A stretch of 64,000 nucleotides of DNA from NCBI RefSeq assembly GCF_001420005.1, contig NZ_LJAK01000013.1:1-64000 (forward strand), read 5' to 3'. The translations under genes and the position numbers were made by a program. This document shows positions 36,153 through 43,636 of the stretch, piece after piece. Position 1 is the first letter of the stretch; each line of letters starts with the position of its first letter. The stretch is from Loktanella sp. 3ANDIMAR09. GTDB taxonomy: Bacteria > Pseudomonadota > Alphaproteobacteria > Rhodobacterales > Rhodobacteraceae. The notes under the pieces were generated by a model. It saw nothing but the letters and a program-made list of their open reading frames with translations. It was not told the DNA's origin and did not search any database.

Positions 36153-36827
36153 ATGAAACTGATCACCGGCCTTGGCAATCCTGGCGCGCAATACGCGGGC
36201 CATCGACACAACATCGGCTTTATGGCGCTGGACCGTATTGCTGACGATCACGGGTTTTCGCCCTGGCGGTCGAAATTCAACGGGCTGGTGTCCGAAGGAC
36301 GGTTCGGACCCGACAAGGTCGTGCTGCTGAAACCGCAGACCTTCATGAACGATTCAGGCCGGTCCGTGCAGGCCGCAAGCGCGTTCCACAAGATCGACGT
36401 GGCCGATGTGATCGTGTTCCACGACGAACTGGACCTGGCCCCCGGCAAGGTGCGGCTGAAAACCGGTGGCGGTCACGCAGGGCACAACGGGTTGCGGTCG
36501 ATCCACGCGCATCTGTCGCCCGAATACGACCGCGTGCGGTTGGGGATCGGCCATCCCGGCCACAAGGACCGGGTGGCCGGATACGTGCTGCATGATTTCG
36601 CCAAGGCCGATCAGGACTGGCTGGACGACGTGCTGCGCGGCATTTCCGACGGTATCGCAGAGCTGGTTGCAGGCCACGGCGACCGGTTCCTGAACGCGAT
36701 CGCACAGCGGGTGGCCCCGCCGCGATCCTCGACCACGGCACCCAAACCGAAACCCGCCCCGACACCACCGGATAACGCCGAGGACACCCGCAGCGCGATG
36801 CAAAAGCTGATGGACCGTTTCAAGTGA
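36153..36827 (+). CDS. pth: Peptidyl-tRNA hydrolase
   Basis: 224 residues from ATG 36153. Pth recycles peptidyl-tRNA that has dropped off ribosomes. The active site is readable: KLITGLGNPGAQYAGHRHNIGF (catalytic His), LLKPQTFMNDSG (Asn), FHDELDLAPGKVRLK (Asp) and GGHAGHNGLRSI. A proline-rich tail (about 190-224) extends past the domain. Its stop overlaps the next ATG (TGATG), so the DUF2332 gene is coupled to it. Confidence 0.96.
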   Translation: MKLITGLGNPGAQYAGHRHNIGFMALDRIADDHGFSPWRSKFNGLVSEGRFGPDKVVLLKPQTFMNDSGRSVQAASAFHKIDVADVIVFHDELDLAPGKVRLKTGGGHAGHNGLRSIHAHLSPEYDRVRLGIGHPGHKDRVAGYVLHDFAKADQDWLDDVLRGISDGIAELVAGHGDRFLNAIAQRVAPPRSSTTAPKPKPAPTPPDNAEDTRSAMQKLMDRFK

Positions 36828-37870
36828 TGCCTGCGCGCATCAGGGAGGCCTTTGTCACACAGGCCGCCCATTGCGCAGCACTTGGGTCACCTTTCATGGA
36901 ACGGTTGTGCGGGCTGCTGGCGGTGCGCGACTGGCCCGAGGGTGACATCCGGGATCGCATTTTCGATTGGCCGGGCGATCCGTCGAGCGGCGGGAGTTCC
37001 GTACCATTGCGATTGGCCGGGGCGTTGCATGCGCTGAAACTGACCGGCGATCCGGTGCTGACACCCGCCTACCCGCCGCATCAGGTCAGCGATGACGCAT
37101 TATGGGATGCGGTCTGCGCCAGTCTGGTGGGTCAGGCGACGTTTATTGACGATTTCATCGACAGCCCGCCACAGACAAACGAGGTGCGCCGCGCGGCTGC
37201 GATCATTGCCGCCGCCCATTACGTCGGTGCGTTGCACCCCCTCCCCCTGCGGGTGTCGGAACTGGGGGCCAGCGGCGGGTTGAACCTGATGTTCGACCGC
37301 TTTGCGCTGGCCTTGCCCGGGGCGACCCTTGGACCACCGGCGCCCGCGCTGACGCTGACCCCGGATTGGTCAGGGGCCTTGCCGCCGCTGGATGCGCCGC
37401 AGGTGGTGGCGCGCGGCGGCGTCGATCTGCGCCCCGTTGATCCGCACACAAGCGCGGGATCAGCGCGGTTGCAGGCCTACCTCTGGGCGGACCAGCCCGA
37501 CCGGTTGACGCTGACGCAGGCTGCGATTGTCGCAGCGGGCCCCGCCCCGGCGCAGGGGGATGCAATCGACTGGCTGGCCCCACGACTGGCCCATGTGCCG
37601 GGACAGACGCATCTGATCTATCACACGATTGCCTGGCAGTATTTTCCCACGCCCGTGCAGGATCGTGGCCGGTCCCTGATCGAGGCCGCTGGCGCGCTGG
37701 CGACGCAACACAACCCGCTGGCCTGGGTCGCGATGGAGGCCGACACCAACGCAGGCGGTGCCGCGCTGACATTGCGGCTGTGGCCCGGTGAGCTGACCAT
37801 TCCGCTGGGCCGCGTCGATTTTCACGGGCGCTGGATCGACTGGACGGCACCGGTGCCTGTGCTACTTTAA
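36827..37870 (+). CDS. DUF2332 family protein
   Basis: 347 residues from ATG 36827; a GTG just before is also in frame. The DUF2332 family has a segment typical of a SAM-dependent methyltransferase-like fold, seen here as LPLRVSELGASGGLNLMFDR near residues 142-160. Otherwise it has no recognised motifs, and its biological role is unknown. It is soluble, with no signal peptide. It is translationally coupled to pth and followed four bases later by the DUF2237 gene. Confidence 0.82.
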   Translation: MPARIREAFVTQAAHCAALGSPFMERLCGLLAVRDWPEGDIRDRIFDWPGDPSSGGSSVPLRLAGALHALKLTGDPVLTPAYPPHQVSDDALWDAVCASLVGQATFIDDFIDSPPQTNEVRRAAAIIAAAHYVGALHPLPLRVSELGASGGLNLMFDRFALALPGATLGPPAPALTLTPDWSGALPPLDAPQVVARGGVDLRPVDPHTSAGSARLQAYLWADQPDRLTLTQAAIVAAGPAPAQGDAIDWLAPRLAHVPGQTHLIYHTIAWQYFPTPVQDRGRSLIEAAGALATQHNPLAWVAMEADTNAGGAALTLRLWPGELTIPLGRVDFHGRWIDWTAPVPVLL

Positions 37871-37874
37871 TCCC

Positions 37875-38249
37875 ATGCAAAAAGATCCCTCATTCAACGT
37901 CCTTGGTGGCCCACTTGCGCCCTGTTCAACCGACCCCATGACCGGATTTTTCCGCACCGGGTCCTGCGATACCTGTGCGCAGGATCAGGGCAGCCACACC
38001 GTCTGTGCTGTGCTGACGGCGGAATTTCTGGCCTATTCGAAATATGTCGGCAACGATCTGTCCACGCCGCGCCCGGAATACGGGTTTCCGGGGCTGAAAC
38101 CCGGCGACAGCTGGTGTCTTTGTGCGGGACGGTTCATGCAGGCCCACGCCGAAGGCTGCGCGCCACAGGTCGATCTGGCCGCAACCCACGTCCGGGCGAC
38201 CGAAATCGTTCCGGTGGACGTGCTGCGTTTGTACGACAAGGACGCATGA
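37875..38249 (+). CDS. DUF2237 family protein
   Basis: 124 residues. The DUF2237 family is small and Cys-rich: NVLGGPLAPCSTDPMTGFFR, GSCDTCAQDQGSHTVCAVLT, FLAYSKYVGNDLSTPRPEY and GDSWCLCAGRFMQAH are all highly conserved family segments. Six Cys suggest a metal site or redox role, but no function is established. It overlaps the next gene by four bases (ATGA). Confidence 0.9.
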   Translation: MQKDPSFNVLGGPLAPCSTDPMTGFFRTGSCDTCAQDQGSHTVCAVLTAEFLAYSKYVGNDLSTPRPEYGFPGLKPGDSWCLCAGRFMQAHAEGCAPQVDLAATHVRATEIVPVDVLRLYDKDA

Positions 38250-38824
38250 TGCTGCGGAATGCGGTCTGCCTTGCGCTGCTGGCCTCGCCCCTTGCGGCAC
38301 AGGACATGGTACGCCCTGCCGATCAGGTGCGGCTGGACGCGCTGGATGCGGCCGCAGGATCAGCACTGCTGACGGCACTGGCGGGCGGCGGGCGCGGCGA
38401 CGTGGACCTGCTGCAAGAGGTGATGGAAGGTGCGCCACTGGCCCCGATCCAGACCACATTGCCCGGTGACTGGCAGTGCCGCACGCTGAAACTGGGCGGT
38501 GATGCCGCATTGGTCGTCTATGCGCCATTCGATTGCACGATCACGGCTGACGGCGACGGTTTCATCCTGACCAAGACCACGGGATCGCAACGCCTGACGG
38601 GGCGCATCACACTGGCACCCGAGGGCATGGTGCTGACCGCGACAGGCCATGTCGCAGAGGTCGCACCGGTTCCCTATGCCGATCTGGCGGATGATTTCGA
38701 AACCGACGGCACCCTGTGGCCCATCGTGGGGCGTGTGGAACAACCCGCGCCCGACCGCGCGCGCATCCTGATGCCATTACCCGCGCTCGAGTCCGAGTTC
38801 GACGTGCTCTCCTTGCGGCGGTGA
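38246..38824 (+). CDS. DUF4893 exported protein
   Basis: 192 residues with a signal peptide (about 1-19, cleavage after AQD-preceding Ala). The mature part matches DUF4893: DLLQEVMEGAPLAPI, LPGDWQCRTLKLGGD, FDCTITADGDGFILTKTTGS. Two Cys could pair in the periplasm. Function is unknown. Its 3' end overlaps the convergent LuxR-type gene by 48 bases, so the last 16 codons are read on both strands. Confidence 0.82.
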   Translation: MMLRNAVCLALLASPLAAQDMVRPADQVRLDALDAAAGSALLTALAGGGRGDVDLLQEVMEGAPLAPIQTTLPGDWQCRTLKLGGDAALVVYAPFDCTITADGDGFILTKTTGSQRLTGRITLAPEGMVLTATGHVAEVAPVPYADLADDFETDGTLWPIVGRVEQPAPDRARILMPLPALESEFDVLSLRR

Positions 38825-39319
38825 CGGCGCGGCGGTGCCCAGCGGCCCGGACATCAGGTCGTCGATAAACAGGCTCAGCAGCTGGGGCCGCCCGCTGACC
38901 CCGGCCTTGCGATAGATCGCGTTGGTCTGTGCCTTCACCGTGCCCTCGCTGGTCTGGCGCAGGGTAGCGATTTCATTGGTGGACATGCCCTTGATCGCGA
39001 ACAGCGCCACGTCGCGTTCCGCCGGGGTCAGTCCCCAATCGGCAAAACGATCCTCGAGCAATTCCATGAAGGCCCCCGATGCGATGCGCAACTGATCCTC
39101 GATCCGGTGGGTGCGCTGCATGACCCGCACGAACACGACGGCCCCCAGAACAACCCCCAAGAGCAAGCCCACGGCCGCACCCAGTTCGATCAGTTCGTGC
39201 ACCATCCATGTGAACGCGAACAAACCCGTCACCGTCGAGATGATGTTGATGACGAAAAGCACAGCGCTGATGGCCTGAAAGACCACCACTGCGAAAATCA
39301 GGATGCTGCGCTTTTTCAT
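38777..39319 (-). CDS. Membrane-anchored LuxR-type (GerE) regulator
   Basis: 180 residues. Two membrane helices (about 6-30 and 42-66) precede a short coiled linker and a LuxR HTH (about 98-155): LTPAERDVALFAIKGMSTNE then IATLRQTSEGTVKAQTNAIY. There is no receiver or autoinducer-binding domain. A DNA-binding domain fixed to the inner membrane suggests direct sensing of an envelope signal. It lies 20 bp after the two PepSY-like/Asp-rich genes on the same strand, so it probably belongs to their operon and may regulate it. Confidence 0.85.
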   Translation of the reverse strand: MKKRSILIFAVVVFQAISAVLFVINIISTVTGLFAFTWMVHELIELGAAVGLLLGVVLGAVVFVRVMQRTHRIEDQLRIASGAFMELLEDRFADWGLTPAERDVALFAIKGMSTNEIATLRQTSEGTVKAQTNAIYRKAGVSGRPQLLSLFIDDLMSGPLGTAAPSPPQGEHVELGLERG

Positions 39320-39339
39320 CGGCTCATGCGGGTCCGGTT

Positions 39340-39825
39340 TCAGTCGTCATCATCGTCGTCATCATCGTCGTCATCGCCACCACGGCCCCGTCCCCGACCG
39401 CGTCCCCGTCCCTTGTCGTCATCGTCATCGTCATCGTCACGGTCGGCAGATCGTTTGCGGTCGTCGTCGCGGTCGTCAGATCGTTTGCGATCATCATCAC
39501 GGTCGTCGTCGCGATCCCGGTCATCATCGTCATCGTCGCGGTCCCGGTTGGAAAAGGGCTGTGCGACGCGCGGCACGGTGGTCCCGCTTGACCGGCGGGT
39601 CCAGCTGTCACGCAGGATTTCACCCGTCGCGGGGTTAAAGATCATTTCACGGTCCAGCGTCGGCGACAGCGCCCGCAACTGGACGCGGCCCAGCAGGGTC
39701 CTGTTCATCTCGATCTGGGTGAACCCCTGTGCCCGAAGCTGCGTGACGATCTGATCCTCGACCGATTGCGCCGACACCCATGCGGGGGCGCAGATCAGGG
39801 CCAGTATGAGCAGCAGTCGTTTCAT
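39340..39825 (-). CDS. Secreted PepSY-like protein with Asp/Arg-rich tail, paralogue 2
   Basis: 161 residues from ATG 39825. A signal peptide (about 1-19, ending VSA) leads to a small PepSY-like domain (about 20-75: VEDQIVTQLRAQGFTQIEMN and REMIFNPATGEILRD). From about residue 94 to the end the chain is nearly only Asp, Arg, Lys, Ser and Gly: DDDRKRS units, then GRGRGRGRGG and a run of Asp to the last residue. A polyampholyte tail like this could bind calcium or polyanions in the periplasm; that is inference. The next gene upstream is a clear paralogue. Confidence 0.78.
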   Translation of the reverse strand: MKRLLLILALICAPAWVSAQSVEDQIVTQLRAQGFTQIEMNRTLLGRVQLRALSPTLDREMIFNPATGEILRDSWTRRSSGTTVPRVAQPFSNRDRDDDDDDRDRDDDRDDDRKRSDDRDDDRKRSADRDDDDDDDDKGRGRGRGRGRGGDDDDDDDDDDD

Positions 39826-39911
39826 TGCGGCATTTCCAATCATCATGCGCCCCCGCAACGGGACGGGGGCGCTTTCAACTCTATCGTTCCGGCTGATCCT
39901 GTGAAGGAAAA

Positions 39912-40499
39912 TCAGTCGTCATCATCGTCGTCGTCGTCGCGGTCGCGGCGGTCGTCGTCGCGGTCACGGCGGTCGTCGTCGCGGTCGCGTTTCTTGCGAT
40001 CATCATCGTCGTCATCGTCATCACGCCCGCCACGACCACGGCCACGGCCCCGGTCATCATCATCGTCATCGTCATGGGCCCCATCACGACCGCCACGGCC
40101 GCGACCGCGCCCGCGGTCATCATCGTCGTCATCGTCGGACATCCGGCGCCCATTGCCGCCCAGACCACGATCATCATCGTCGTTGTTGCGGGCCGACACG
40201 AAATCACGGCGTTCGTCGCGCACTTCGATGCCCGTAGCGTTCCGGTCGCGGCTGTCCGCGACGTTGACCTCTTGCTTGAGGATGGCGCCCGTGCGCTTGT
40301 CATAGACCACTTCCAGCTCTCGGTTGCCGCGGATGGCTTCGACCTTGACCTGGCTGATGCCGTTCTTGACCTCGATCCGGCTGTAGCCCTGATCGCGCAG
40401 CGACGAGATCACCTGATCGGAAATGGATTGCGCCATGGCCGTCGATCCGACCGTTGTCGTTCCCAACGCCAGAACCGCCGTCATCCAAAAATGTTTCAT
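39912..40499 (-). CDS. Secreted PepSY-like protein with Asp/Arg/Gly repeat tail, paralogue 1
   Basis: 195 residues. Signal peptide about 1-23 (ending AMA), PepSY-like domain about 24-80 (ISDQVISSLRDQGYSRIEVK, then ELEVVYDKRTGAILKQE). Residues about 106-195 are repeats: two copies of seven Asp followed by RGRGRGRGGRD (about 122-139 and 143-160), then RDRDDDRRD units and a final run of Asp. RGG-like repeats between acidic blocks are unusual for an exported bacterial protein. Its PepSY-like domain matches that of the next gene closely. It is the first gene of the cluster with the LuxR-type regulator. Confidence 0.8.
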   Translation of the reverse strand: MKHFWMTAVLALGTTTVGSTAMAQSISDQVISSLRDQGYSRIEVKNGISQVKVEAIRGNRELEVVYDKRTGAILKQEVNVADSRDRNATGIEVRDERRDFVSARNNDDDDRGLGGNGRRMSDDDDDDDRGRGRGRGGRDGAHDDDDDDDRGRGRGRGGRDDDDDDDDRKKRDRDDDRRDRDDDRRDRDDDDDDDD

Positions 40500-40631
40500 G
40501 TCTTGTTCCTTTCACCAGTCTGCACGTCCCGTCATGGTGACGTGTCTGGTGACGACAAAGACCCACATCGGCCACCCCCTGCTATTCGCACGGGGTTTAG
40601 GAGCCGTGCCATAAACCATCAGTCGAGGACA

Positions 40632-40647
40632 CTAAACTTTGGTTTAG
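40632..40647. promoter_or_regulatory. Dyad CTAAAC-N4-GTTTAG
   Basis: A perfect six-base inverted repeat around TTTG, in the otherwise featureless gap between the trpB terminator and the PepSY-like cluster (about 130 bp before the 40499 start). It could be an operator for the membrane LuxR-type regulator. A partial copy (TTTGGTTTAGG) occurs at about 18173, before the sensor kinase gene. Weak evidence. Confidence 0.35.
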
Positions 40648-40662
40648 GCGGTCTGAAACGAC

Positions 40663-40694
40663 AAACGCCGCCCGGTTGGGGGCGGCGTTTGCGC
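40663..40694 (-). terminator. Terminator of trpB
   Basis: Eleven-base arms (AAACGCCGCCC with its complement) and a short loop, followed on the minus strand by GTCGTTT. It lies about 20 bp beyond the trpB stop and ends the rpsA-ihfB-lapA-trpF-trpB run. Confidence 0.85.
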
Positions 40695-40714
40695 GTCTTT
40701 TCAGGGTGTTGGGG

Positions 40715-41947
40715 TCAGCCCGGGACCTTCATCTCGAAACCAAGGTGTTTGGCCACGGTAAAGATATCCTTGTCGCCGCGACCGCACATATTCATCACCA
40801 GCAGGTGGTCCTTTGGCAGCGTAGGCGCGATTTTCATCACATGGGCCAGCGCGTGGGAGGGTTCGAGCGCGGGAATGATTCCCTCCAGCGCGCAGGACAG
40901 CTGGAACGCCTCAAGCGCCTCTTTGTCCGTGATCGACACATATTGCGCGCGACCGATATCGTGCAGCCAGGCGTGTTCGGGGCCAATGCCGGGATAATCG
41001 AGACCCGCCGAGATGCTGAACCCTTCGAGGATCTGGCCGTCGTCGTCCTGCAACAGGTAGGTGCGGTTGCCATGCAGCACGCCGGGACGCCCGCCGGTCA
41101 GCGAGGCGCAGTGTTCCATTTTCTGATCGACACCCTTGCCGCCGGCCTCGACCCCGATGATGTTGACGTCCTTATCGTCAAGGAACGGGTAGAACAGGCC
41201 CATGGCGTTGGACCCGCCGCCGATGGCCGCGATCAGCGTGTCGGGCAGGCGCCCCTCGGCCGCCTGCATCTGTTCGCGGGTTTCCTTGCCGATGATCGAC
41301 TGGAAATCGCGGACCATCGCAGGATAGGGGTGCGGCCCGGCCACGGTGCCGATGCAATAGAATGTGTCGCGCACGTTGGTCACCCAATCGCGCAGCGCGT
41401 CGTTCATCGCGTCCTTGAGCGTGCCACGGCCAGAGGTGACGGGCACGACCTCTGCGCCCAAAAGGCGCATCCGGAACACATTGGGGGCCTGACGTTCCAC
41501 GTCATGCGCGCCCATGTAGACAACGCATTTCAGTCCGAATTTCGCACAGACCGTCGCCGTGGCGACCCCGTGCTGGCCCGCGCCGGTTTCGGCGATGATG
41601 CGCGATTTGCCCATGCGACGTGCGAGGATGATCTGACCCAACACGTTGTTGATCTTGTGCGCGCCGGTGTGGTTCAGCTCGTCACGCTTGAGATAGATCT
41701 TGGCGCCGCCCAGATGGTCCGTCAGACGTTCTGCAAAATACAGCGGGCTGGGGCGGCCCACGTAATGCGTCCACAGATCGTGCATTTCGGCCCAGAAACT
41801 GTCGTCAGTCTTGGCGTTTTCATACTGTTCCTCGAGTTCGAGGATCAGCGGCATCAGCGTTTCAGACACGAAACGCCCTCCAAATTCGCCAAAGCGGCCC
41901 TTTTCGTCAGGGCCGTTCATGAAGCTGTTGAAAAGATCGTCCGGCAT
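40715..41947 (-). CDS. trpB: Tryptophan synthase beta chain
   Basis: 410 residues, the standard TrpB1 type. It joins indole and L-serine into tryptophan with PLP, in complex with TrpA. The PLP lysine is in [19 protein letters not shown] (near residue 96), the substrate glycine loop in [19 protein letters not shown], and the phosphate-binding GGGSNAMG near 240. trpF lies 76 bp upstream; trpA is not in the window. A terminator follows. Confidence 0.98.
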   Translation of the reverse strand: MPDDLFNSFMNGPDEKGRFGEFGGRFVSETLMPLILELEEQYENAKTDDSFWAEMHDLWTHYVGRPSPLYFAERLTDHLGGAKIYLKRDELNHTGAHKINNVLGQIILARRMGKSRIIAETGAGQHGVATATVCAKFGLKCVVYMGAHDVERQAPNVFRMRLLGAEVVPVTSGRGTLKDAMNDALRDWVTNVRDTFYCIGTVAGPHPYPAMVRDFQSIIGKETREQMQAAEGRLPDTLIAAIGGGSNAMGLFYPFLDDKDVNIIGVEAGGKGVDQKMEHCASLTGGRPGVLHGNRTYLLQDDDGQILEGFSISAGLDYPGIGPEHAWLHDIGRAQYVSITDKEALEAFQLSCALEGIIPALEPSHALAHVMKIAPTLPKDHLLVMNMCGRGDKDIFTVAKHLGFEMKVPG

Positions 41948-42023
41948 GGGCCCATCCTTGCGTAAAATTGCCTGTCAGCAGTATCGCCCCCGCGCCCCAT
42001 GGGCAAGCGGTCGCAGTGTCGCG

Positions 42024-42665
42024 TCAAATGCCACGCACCGCCGCGCAAAAGTCGCGTATGGCGTCGGGGTTCTTGACCCCGGGTGCACGTTCGACGCCCG
42101 ATGACACATCCACCATCGGCGCGCCGGTCTGGCGGATCGCGTCAGCCACGTTGGACGGGCGCAAACCGCCCGCCAGCATCCAGGGCACCGTCCAGTTGAC
42201 GCAGCCCAACACCGACCAGTCGAAGGTGTGGCCGTTGCCGCCGGGCAGGTCCGCATCCTTGGGGGCCTTGGCGTCCACGAGGATCTGTTCGCAGACAGCC
42301 ATGTATTCATCGAGCCCGGCAAGGTCATCCGCCGTGGCCACGCCGATGGCCTTCATCACGGGCAGGCCGCTGCGGGCGCGGATGTCGGCCACGCGTTCAG
42401 GTGTTTCCGATCCATGCAGTTGCAGCATGTCCAGCGGCACCCGGGCCAGCAGATCATCAAGGGCTGCGTCATCCATGTTGACCACCAGCCCGACCTTGCG
42501 CACGCCCAAGGGCACTGTCAGGGCCAGTTCGGCGGCCGCGTCCAAGTCAAGATTGCGGGGCGATTTCGGGAAAAACACCAGTCCGATATCATCAGCACCG
42601 CAGGCCACGGCGGCAGCGACGTCCTGCGCGGTGCGCAGGCCGCATATCTTGATTCTGGTCGCCAT
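42024..42665 (-). CDS. trpF: Phosphoribosylanthranilate isomerase
   Basis: 213 residues, TIM barrel. TrpF isomerises phosphoribosylanthranilate in tryptophan synthesis. [20 protein letters not shown] at the start holds the catalytic Cys; [13 protein letters not shown] and [15 protein letters not shown] are further family motifs, and [15 protein letters not shown] holds the catalytic Asp and phosphate site. It overlaps the lapA-domain gene by one base and sits before trpB, the order usual in alphaproteobacteria. Confidence 0.97.
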   Translation of the reverse strand: MATRIKICGLRTAQDVAAAVACGADDIGLVFFPKSPRNLDLDAAAELALTVPLGVRKVGLVVNMDDAALDDLLARVPLDMLQLHGSETPERVADIRARSGLPVMKAIGVATADDLAGLDEYMAVCEQILVDAKAPKDADLPGGNGHTFDWSVLGCVNWTVPWMLAGGLRPSNVADAIRQTGAPMVDVSSGVERAPGVKNPDAIRDFCAAVRGI

Positions 42666-43033
42666 CAGCCTGCTTTTTTGCGGGGTGCATCCAGCAGCGC
42701 GATGACGTCATCGCCCTGTTCGGGATGACCGGTTGTCATGCGCAGGTCGGCCACTTCCTTGCGCAGGCGTGTCAGTTCCTTTTCCTTGGCGCGGGCGTCA
42801 AGGCGTTCGGGATATTCGCGGATCCATTCCCAGATCAGTCCGACCAGCAGGCCGATCCCGGCGGCCAGAAAGATCACGACGAACAGGGGCAGCGTGATGT
42901 TGGGGGAAATGCCCAGCAGGTCGGCAAAGGGCGTCGGCATGGCCTGAAGCGTCGTGGCATCACGATTGGCCAGACCAACGAGGATCAGCACGACGGCAAC
43001 GATCGCCCAAAAGACGTATTTCAGTGTTTTCAT
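42665..43033 (-). CDS. lapA: LapA-domain (DUF1049) membrane protein
   Basis: 122 residues with two membrane helices (about 5-24 and 42-66) and a cytosolic coiled-coil tail (about 70-110, with [18 protein letters not shown]). The two-helix LapA_dom layout is shared with the E. coli lipopolysaccharide assembly protein LapA (YciS), which helps control LpxC turnover. Position between ihfB and trpF is conserved in alphaproteobacteria. The LPS role is inferred from the family. Confidence 0.85.
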   Translation of the reverse strand: MKTLKYVFWAIVAVVLILVGLANRDATTLQAMPTPFADLLGISPNITLPLFVVIFLAAGIGLLVGLIWEWIREYPERLDARAKEKELTRLRKEVADLRMTTGHPEQGDDVIALLDAPRKKAG

Positions 43034-43064
43034 CGTGTCGGTCCCTTTGATTTTCGCCCGAGGG

Positions 43065-43346
43065 TCAGGCCCCGTTCAGGCGGTCACGCAGCAGTTTGCC
43101 TGTCTTGAAGAATGGCACATGCTTCTCTGAGACTTCAACCGCTTCTCCGGTGCGTGGGTTCCGTCCAATACGACCATCACGCTTTTTCACCGAGAACGCG
43201 CCGAAACCGCGCAGTTCCACCCGTTCGCCCCGCACGAGGGCATCGGTGATCTGATCAAAGATGGTGGTGACAATTCGTTCGACGTCGCGCTGATAGAGAT
43301 GAGGGTTTTCATCGGCAATTTTCTGAATCAGCTCCGAACGGATCAT
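43065..43346 (-). CDS. ihfB: Integration host factor subunit beta
   Basis: 93 residues from ATG 43346, chosen because GGAGG stands five bases upstream and [19 protein letters not shown] is the standard IhfB N-terminus. The DNA-bending arm [20 protein letters not shown] and the C-terminus [13 protein letters not shown] are typical. It forms the IHF heterodimer with IhfA (elsewhere) to bend DNA in transcription, replication and recombination. It follows rpsA across a terminator, so it has its own promoter in the 287-bp gap. Confidence 0.96.
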   Translation of the reverse strand: MIRSELIQKIADENPHLYQRDVERIVTTIFDQITDALVRGERVELRGFGAFSVKKRDGRIGRNPRTGEAVEVSEKHVPFFKTGKLLRDRLNGA

Positions 43347-43576
43347 CATGTCCTCCACAACATATTATGAACGCCAGAGCAGACTGACGCCGCGGTTGGC
43401 GCAACCCTATTACTTTCGTCTGTCTCAAGGGAACAGTTCACACGCATTCAGGTGCCGAAAATCGCCGCTGTGCACGGTTTGGGCACAGTTCGGGGGTGAG
43501 TTGTCTCGGAATATGAAACAAACAGAGGGGTTTGGGCGAAAATTGGCGCAAACCGGCAAAGCGATTCGCCGCTGAA

Positions 43577-43614
43577 ACGAAAACGGCCCCGCCAGATGTT
43601 TCTGGCGGGGCCGC
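43577..43614 (-). terminator. Terminator of rpsA
   Basis: A long stem with 13-base arms (CGGCCCCGCCAGA and its complement) and a four-base loop, followed on the minus strand by TTTTCGTTT. It begins about 25 bp after the rpsA stop. Confidence 0.93.
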
Positions 43615-43636
43615 GTGTCAGTCGATCAAATCTGGA

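Noticed and set aside
39340-40180. Repeated triplets as a CRISPR array
   Set aside because: The repeats are in-frame Asp/Arg/Gly codons without unique spacers or cas genes.
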